A stretch of 64,000 nt of DNA from SB11 sp965222995. GTDB taxonomy: Bacteria > Bacteroidota > Bacteroidia > UBA8524. Below are positions 59,527 through 64,000 of this stretch, one piece after another. Where the stretch lies: assembly GCA_965222995.1 (NCBI GenBank), contig OZ244977.1:1860001-1924000 (forward strand). Direction: 5' to 3'. Numbering within the stretch: position 1 is the first letter of the stretch; each line of letters starts with the position of its first letter. The position numbers and the translations under genes are program-made. The notes under the pieces were generated by a model. It had not been told where the DNA came from. It made no database searches and saw only the letters and a list, made by a program, of their open reading frames with translations.

Positions 59527-60081
59527 TCATTTCCATTTAATATTGCAACCTATACTTGGTTTTTGCAGACTTGTATTAGTTTCTCCCTTCAGAAGTAAAT
59601 CCATTGCATTTCTTAAATCGCTACCGGTTACCGGAATATCATTTCCCGGGCGAGAGCTATCCAGCTGCCCGTGATAAACAGCCTTTAAGCCTGCATCAAA
59701 CAAATAAAAATCAGGAGTACAAGCAGCATCATAAGCCTTAGCTACATCCTGGGTTTCATCATACAGATACGGGAAAGGATAGTTAAGCTCCAATGCTCTT
59801 TTCTTCATATGTTCAGGATCATCATCAGGATGGCTCACCACATCATTACTACTAATAGCAATGAAGTTAATCCCAAGTTCTTTGTAATCGTTGGCTACCC
59901 TTACCAATTCATCATTAACATGTAAAACAAATGGACAATGGTTGCAAATAAACATCACAACTGTCCCCTTTTCTCCTTTATATTGAGCTAATGAGTTTTT
60001 CTGGTTATTAACCACATTTATTAAAGAAAAGTCTGGTGCTTCCCTGCCGATATCAAAAGGTTTAGATTCTGTTACTGCCAT
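59527..60081 (-). CDS. Thioredoxin-fold redoxin
   Basis: 184 residues, AhpC/TSA-like thioredoxin fold. 'APDFSLINVVNNQKNSLAQYKGEKGTVVMFICNHCPFVLHV' has the CxxC redox pair as 'CNHC' (about 51-54) followed by Pro, as in the small Bacteroidota/cyanobacterial redoxin family. cis-Pro is in 'ACTPDFYLFD' (about 117-126). No signal peptide. The enzyme would reduce disulfides or peroxides; partner unknown. Confidence 0.88.
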   Translation of the reverse strand: MAVTESKPFDIGREAPDFSLINVVNNQKNSLAQYKGEKGTVVMFICNHCPFVLHVNDELVRVANDYKELGINFIAISSNDVVSHPDDDPEHMKKRALELNYPFPYLYDETQDVAKAYDAACTPDFYLFDAGLKAVYHGQLDSSRPGNDIPVTGSDLRNAMDLLLKGETNTSLQKPSIGCNIKWK

Positions 60082-60114
60082 AGTTTATCTCATTATCATT
60101 GTAAAGCTTAAAAC

Positions 60115-61665
60115 CTAAGCTACATTTAATACTTCTTTGTTTTCTTGTTTATAAATATCTTTATTCTGTAGTTTCACTGTATCTTCAATATGTATTGATG
60201 TTTGATGCATTTGATAAATCATAATAGCATAAAAGAATGATTTATCTAAATACTTGCGATTGTTTACCCAAGCCCATTGTATCAACTTCCAAAAATATTT
60301 TCTATTAGGGTCTTTAATACCCAAAAGATAAATTACCCTAAAAATCATTTTAAAGTCTTTTAGGTTATACTTTTCGGGAACTTTAGTAGTTGTTTTGGGG
60401 TGCCTATAAGTAGTAAAAAACTTCACCAAGCGCTCGTACGATTTCTCAGGGCTGTATATATCATCAATTAGTCCAATAAAACCATCAAACAAGATTTTCT
60501 CATCCATTTTAGGAACAATATTGGTTTCTCCCTCTGCAAAGGCAAAATCTCTGCTTAAACGCCCTTCATTTTTAATTCTTTCAAACAACTCAGTACCCGG
60601 AGGTGCCTTAAGAATATTAACGATAGGTAGTGGTATGCCGCTTTCCTGAATAAAATCAACTTGTTGCTGAAAAATGGAAGGCGTATCCGTATCAAAACCT
60701 ACAATAAAGCCTGCTGAAATAATAAAACCTGCATTGTGCAGTTTACGAATATTATCTAACTGATTACGCTTTAAGTTCTGGGTTTTTCTTGATTCTTTTA
60801 AACCGCTTTCATCAGGTGTCTCAATCCCAATAAATATATGCCTGAAACCTGCATCCAACAGTAACTGCATCAGCTCTTCATCATCAGCAAGGTTTATGGT
60901 AAGCTGGGTAGCAAAAAAGAAACTTGGTTTTTTCTTTTTTCGCCACTCTATTAAAGCAGGAAGCAAATCACTTTTAAGTATTCTTCTGTTACCAATCAAA
61001 TTATCATCAGCAAACAATACCAACTTCACATCAGACTGTTTTTCTAAAGTCTCTAACTCGGTAATTATCTGTTCACTGCTCTTAGTTCTGGGTTTCCTTC
61101 CAAAAAGAGCGGTTACATCACAAAAATCACACATGTATGGGCAACCTCTCGAATACTGTACAATAGCGTACAAGTACTCATCCATGTTTGCTAATTCAAA
61201 AGCAGGTGTTGGTGAGGTTGAAACATCAGCAAACTCACTACTTTTATATATAGGTTTTTCTTTGCCGTTATAAAGGTCATCTAAAAAAATAGGTAGTGTA
61301 ATCTCTGCTTCATTCAGTACAAAATGATCTATATTGGGAAAACGTTCATACTCATGCGTAAACAATGAGCCTCCTGCAACAATTTTAGTGCCCACCTTAT
61401 TGCATTGTGCTACAATTTCACGTACCGACTCTTCTTGCACATTCATTGCCGAAAGCAACACATAATCAGCCCATTTCAGGTCTTCATCCTTTAAATCGGC
61501 TAAGTTTAAGTCTACTAACTTTTTATTCCAATCATCAGGCAGTAAAGGAGCTATGGTAAGTAAACCCAAAGGCGGGTAAGCCGCTTTTTTGCCCACCACC
61601 TCTATAAAATGCTTCATAGCATAAAAAGTGTCGGGCATTTTGGGATATACCAGTAGTATATTCAT
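60115..61665 (-). CDS. B12-binding-domain radical SAM protein with DUF4070
   Basis: 516 residues. The N-terminal ~140 residues resemble a cobalamin-binding domain ('YPKMPDTFYAMKHF', 'ADYVLLSAMNVQEESV'), but the classical DxHxxG histidine is not evident. The radical SAM core has the [4Fe-4S] cluster triad 'CPYMCDFC' (about 175-182; CxxxCxxC), followed by 'LFADDNLIGNRR' and 'FIGIETPDESGLKESRKTQN'. The C-terminal ~130 residues match the DUF4070 region found in this HpnP/BchE-like subgroup. Substrate unknown; relatives methylate or rearrange lipids and tetrapyrroles. Confidence 0.88.
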   Translation of the reverse strand: MNILLVYPKMPDTFYAMKHFIEVVGKKAAYPPLGLLTIAPLLPDDWNKKLVDLNLADLKDEDLKWADYVLLSAMNVQEESVREIVAQCNKVGTKIVAGGSLFTHEYERFPNIDHFVLNEAEITLPIFLDDLYNGKEKPIYKSSEFADVSTSPTPAFELANMDEYLYAIVQYSRGCPYMCDFCDVTALFGRKPRTKSSEQIITELETLEKQSDVKLVLFADDNLIGNRRILKSDLLPALIEWRKKKKPSFFFATQLTINLADDEELMQLLLDAGFRHIFIGIETPDESGLKESRKTQNLKRNQLDNIRKLHNAGFIISAGFIVGFDTDTPSIFQQQVDFIQESGIPLPIVNILKAPPGTELFERIKNEGRLSRDFAFAEGETNIVPKMDEKILFDGFIGLIDDIYSPEKSYERLVKFFTTYRHPKTTTKVPEKYNLKDFKMIFRVIYLLGIKDPNRKYFWKLIQWAWVNNRKYLDKSFFYAIMIYQMHQTSIHIEDTVKLQNKDIYKQENKEVLNVA

Positions 61666-61757
61666 TGGGGTAAAGGTATTAAAAGAGCACTAGAATAGAA
61701 AAGTGATTACTTTCAATAAAAGTTTTGATATTTTTATACTGAACTATTTTTCAAAAT

Positions 61758-62123
61758 ATGACTACAACTCCCGAGCACGATGAACGAATAGCAAAAATGA
61801 CTTTCGCCTCAGTTTACCCACACTATATTACTAAAGTCGAAAATAAGGGAAGAACCAAAGAAGAATTACACCAAGTAATTGAATGGCTGACAGGTTTTGA
61901 TGAAAATATAGTACAGGAACTAATTAATGAAAAAGTAACGTTTGAAACATTTTTTGAAAGAGCACAGCTTAACCCCAATGCTGTGCTGGTTAAAGGAGTT
62001 ATTTGTGGTTATAGAATAGAAAACATCGAAACACCGCTTACCAAACAAGTTAGGTATTTGGATAAACTGGTAGATGAATTGACAAAAGGAAGAAAGATGG
62101 AAAAGATTTTGAGAAATGGATGA
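61758..62123 (+). CDS. DUF2200-family protein
   Basis: 121 residues. 'HDERIAKMTFASVYPHYITKVENKGRTKEELHQVIEWLTGFDE' is the diagnostic start of DUF2200, followed by 'FFERAQLNPNAVLVKGVICGYRIENIETPLTKQVRYLDKLVDELTKGR'. Members are single-domain cytosolic proteins present in many bacteria, function unknown. It stands on its own; the next gene starts 30 bases later and could be co-transcribed. Confidence 0.9.
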   Translation: MTTTPEHDERIAKMTFASVYPHYITKVENKGRTKEELHQVIEWLTGFDENIVQELINEKVTFETFFERAQLNPNAVLVKGVICGYRIENIETPLTKQVRYLDKLVDELTKGRKMEKILRNG

Positions 62124-62153
62124 AGACGTCTATAGTTTTAAATGTAAAAAACT

Positions 62154-63041
62154 ATGTTTTACAGATATATTATTCTATCAGTATTTCTTTTTTTGGCAAA
62201 AAGCATTTATGCACAAAATGAAAAGGAATTTACCCAAGGAAAATGGGAGATTTCTGGCATTGAACCTTCTTACACATATTTAAAGACAAGTTTTTATCCT
62301 TTGCAAACACAAGATTTTTTCAAAGCAATGGCTCGATCAGACATTGCAAACAAACAATACCAAAGTGAAATTGAAGCTTCAAAAGTATTAAATAACTCAA
62401 GATTTACAGATTGGTACTACCCTTTACAAGAGGCATATTCAGGCTATGAAACTTCAAGTAATACCCATATAAGCTCTATTGATATCAATTTTTTGATTAA
62501 AAAAAAGCAGGAAAATCCAAACTGGTTGCTTAAAAACCTCGCCTTTAAAATAGGTATAGGTTATAATTTCAATGCTAATTATTACGCTTTAAGTGGGGAT
62601 AGCACCAGTGCTACACATTATTACAGGTATTATAGTAGTTCTTTTTTAACTTATCATGTATTTAAACTAAATACGGGGTTGCAGTTTCAAACACCCAGTG
62701 TTGCAAACTTTCTTTCCCTTTATATTAGTATTGACAGTTATATGGGAGGCATTATAGATTTTATGGGCGAAAGGTACGGTACACAAATATTATCTGAGGC
62801 TAAAGCTGCACCTTATAGAGATAGATTAAAAGGATATGACAACGGACATAGGCAATTTGAAAAATCCATACTAAATCTGGGTGTATCTGCACCTATGGGG
62901 TTGGCTTTAAAATTTACAAAAAATGTTACTTTTAAAATGGGAGTAGTTTATAATTATAATAGTTACTTAATACCTTCGAGACTTGTAGGCATGAGGTTCG
63001 CTGGAGGAAGCCTTGCACTATTTGTTACTCCAGATAAATAA
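62154..63041 (+). CDS. Predicted outer-membrane beta-barrel protein
   Basis: 295 residues. The signal peptide ends near 'SIYAQNE' (about 20). The mature part has amphipathic strands separated by polar turns ('AFKIGIGYNFNANYYAL', 'FKLNTGLQFQTP', 'LNLGVSAPMGLALKF', 'FKMGVVYNYNSYL'), fitting a Bacteroidota outer-membrane barrel. The end 'AGGSLALFVTPDK' has no aromatic terminal residue. Role unknown. Confidence 0.75.
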   Translation: MFYRYIILSVFLFLAKSIYAQNEKEFTQGKWEISGIEPSYTYLKTSFYPLQTQDFFKAMARSDIANKQYQSEIEASKVLNNSRFTDWYYPLQEAYSGYETSSNTHISSIDINFLIKKKQENPNWLLKNLAFKIGIGYNFNANYYALSGDSTSATHYYRYYSSSFLTYHVFKLNTGLQFQTPSVANFLSLYISIDSYMGGIIDFMGERYGTQILSEAKAAPYRDRLKGYDNGHRQFEKSILNLGVSAPMGLALKFTKNVTFKMGVVYNYNSYLIPSRLVGMRFAGGSLALFVTPDK

Positions 63042-63048
63042 AACAAAA

Positions 63049-63078
63049 AACCTTTTAGCAGTAATTACTAAAAGGCTT
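63049..63078 (+). terminator. Terminator-like hairpin
   Basis: CCTTTTAG (63051-63058) / CTAAAAGG (63068-63075) with A-rich upstream flank, shortly after the barrel gene; no good T run follows. Confidence 0.5.
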
Positions 63079-63083
63079 GACTT

Positions 63084-63176
63084 TATTTCGTGACCCCGAT
63101 GTTTCAAAGTGCGAACTTTTCCATTGAAAGTTTGAAAGAATTTGCAGAGTACTACGATCAGTTCAAAGCAGCATAA
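63084..63176 (+). pseudogene. Possible C-terminal remnant of an unknown protein
   Basis: A short open frame (ATG 63099, stop TAA 63174-63176; open back to a stop at 63078) encodes 'YFVTPMFQSANF' followed by 'SIESLKEFAEYYDQFKAA'. The sequence is amphipathic and protein-like (Ser-Leu-Lys-Glu-Phe helix) but only about 30 residues long. It may be the decayed end of a larger gene. No other part is visible upstream. I do not recognise the source. Confidence 0.3.
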
Positions 63177-63313
63177 TCAATGGGTTCATCACATTAACAT
63201 CTCTTATAATTAATTGGTTAATTTATTTCTTCGTTTTCAAAATTACCAAAAATATTATTGGGGTGGTTTTCAGAAATCACCCTTTAGCGATTGAGCAGTA
63301 ATACGGTTTCATT

Positions 63314-63745
63314 TTAACCGATTATATGAACTAAATCCGGTTCAACATATTCAAACTTTGCTTGATTGGAATCTAGTACTTGCTGACTATAGAGACTAAG
63401 TAACAATGTTTGAAAATTTCCAACAACTTTAGGAAACTCTGAAACAAACTCAACGAAAGTAATTGACTTCGACTGCTGCATAAAGTGATAAATAATTTGA
63501 ACTGCAGCTACTGTAATTGTCGTGTGATATTTACCTTCTCCATTATGAAAACATGCAAAATCAAAAATCTGTTTTTGCATGTTTTCGGTAGCTCTTTCAA
63601 GTCCATACTTTTTAATATGAATCCAGGTCAACCGTACATGAGCTTCATGGCTGAATAAGGTCGGGTCAATCGTTTGTTGAGCAAACTGTTGTTCAAATTC
63701 TTCATCGCTTAGTTGGAAATGATCTTGGTTATTAGAAGGCATCAT
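63314..63745 (-). CDS. Uncharacterised protein with SHEAHxRL motif
   Basis: 143 residues. 'DPTLFSHEAHVRLTWIHIKKYGLERA' (about 28-53) and 'GKYHTTITVAAVQIIYHFMQ' (about 71-90) belong to a small family seen in many bacteria, from memory, with no assigned function. The His residues (SHEAH, KYHTT) could coordinate a metal. Cytosolic. It is 5 bases from the gene at 63751, suggesting an operon running from beyond the right edge of the window. Confidence 0.75.
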   Translation of the reverse strand: MMPSNNQDHFQLSDEEFEQQFAQQTIDPTLFSHEAHVRLTWIHIKKYGLERATENMQKQIFDFACFHNGEGKYHTTITVAAVQIIYHFMQQSKSITFVEFVSEFPKVVGNFQTLLLSLYSQQVLDSNQAKFEYVEPDLVHIIG

Positions 63746-63750
63746 TTTGA

Positions 63751-64000
63751 TTATTTTTTGTTCAGATAACTATTAATAGCATCCTCCCAATCTTTAAGGT
63801 TCATTCCAAATATTCGATTTAGGTGGGTTTTATTTAATTCTATACCCTGTTTGTTTAAAGCATAATAAGAATAACGAATGCTTGCGGAAGTCCTATTGTT
63901 GCTGATAACTGTACATGCTACATCAATTGTCCAATACCTGTTTGCCGTTGTGAGTAAATATTGTAATTGATACCTTGATGTGTCATATCTTGTCAATATC
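63751..64000 (-). CDS. Partial or edge gene of unknown function
   Basis: About 81-83 visible residues; the frame is open to the right edge and the only in-window start candidate is TTG at 63996, so the true start may lie beyond. 'RYWTIDVACTVISNNRTSASIRYSYYALNKQGIEL' and 'GMNLKDWEDAINSYLNKK' show a mixed helix-strand pattern that I do not recognise. It lies 5 bases upstream of 63314-63745 and is probably its operon partner. Confidence 0.55.
   Translation of the reverse strand, partial: ILTRYDTSRYQLQYLLTTANRYWTIDVACTVISNNRTSASIRYSYYALNKQGIELNKTHLNRIFGMNLKDWEDAINSYLNKK

Noticed and set aside
63177..63313. Possible tRNA or attachment site in the right-edge gap
   Set aside because: I looked for a GGTTC arm and acceptor stem near 'gggttcatcac' (about 63181-63191) but could not form a cloverleaf.

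Overview
The window is one contiguous piece of a Bacteroidota chromosome, most likely from an environmental Flavobacteriia- or Sphingobacteriia-like organism. The evidence is AT-rich DNA, type IX secretion (T9SS) cargo of both the type A and the gliding-motility-associated CHU_C kinds, PKD/SBBP giant adhesin-like proteins, PorT-like outer-membrane barrels, many lipoproteins, weak Shine-Dalgarno sequences, and many copies of the Bacteroidota -7 promoter element TAnnTTTG just upstream of genes. I see no rRNA, tRNA, CRISPR array, intact insertion sequence or prophage.

Layout. 1-6.1 kb (- strand): a truncated TDGT-repeat secreted protein, a GT4 glycosyltransferase, a UvrA paralogue and a lipoprotein. 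6.2-21.5 kb: a class IV aminotransferase, an S46 dipeptidyl peptidase with DPP11-like specificity, a T9SS beta-propeller protein, an MFS transporter, a PNGase F-like T9SS protein, fmt and a large SBBP/CHU_C protein. 21.5-26.5 kb (- strand): tyrosine/homogentisate catabolism (HPPD and homogentisate dioxygenase) surrounding two PepSY-like proteins and a His-rich small protein. 26.6-30.9 kb (- strand): a TPR lipoprotein followed by thrS-infC-rpmI-rplT, in which infC appears to start with AUC. 31-39 kb: an unknown two-gene unit, a barrel protein and a 1761-residue PKD protein. 39.3-41.2 kb: a transaminase and omega-amidase pair.

41.27-41.64 kb is gene-free and carries three perfect TTATNCACA (DnaA-box) motifs on the same strand. 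The flanking genes diverge from it, and housekeeping operons point away on both sides (infC-rplT leftward; fba, accD, rpsO-pnp rightward). It is a candidate replication origin. 41.6-50.2 kb: a GH73-like glucosaminidase, trmN6, a deoxynucleoside kinase, an intergenic cluster of decayed repeats, sugar-nucleotide epimerases, a GNAT protein, class I fructose-bisphosphate aldolase and accD. 50.3-53 kb: rpsO-pnp. 53-64 kb: a lipoprotein, a tandem CbbX-type AAA+ ATPase with two novel N-terminal domains next to a barrel protein, a PAS-PAS-DHp-REC protein without a kinase ATPase domain, an eRF1-like small protein, DinB, a redoxin, a B12-binding radical SAM enzyme, DUF2200, a barrel protein and two poorly known genes at the edge.

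The most notable observations are the origin-like region, the AUC-started infC, the kinase-less DHp-REC signalling protein, the composite AAA+ ATPase, and a recurrent promoter arrangement that predicts leaderless mRNAs for about six genes. All functional calls rest on motif recognition by eye; no database search was run.
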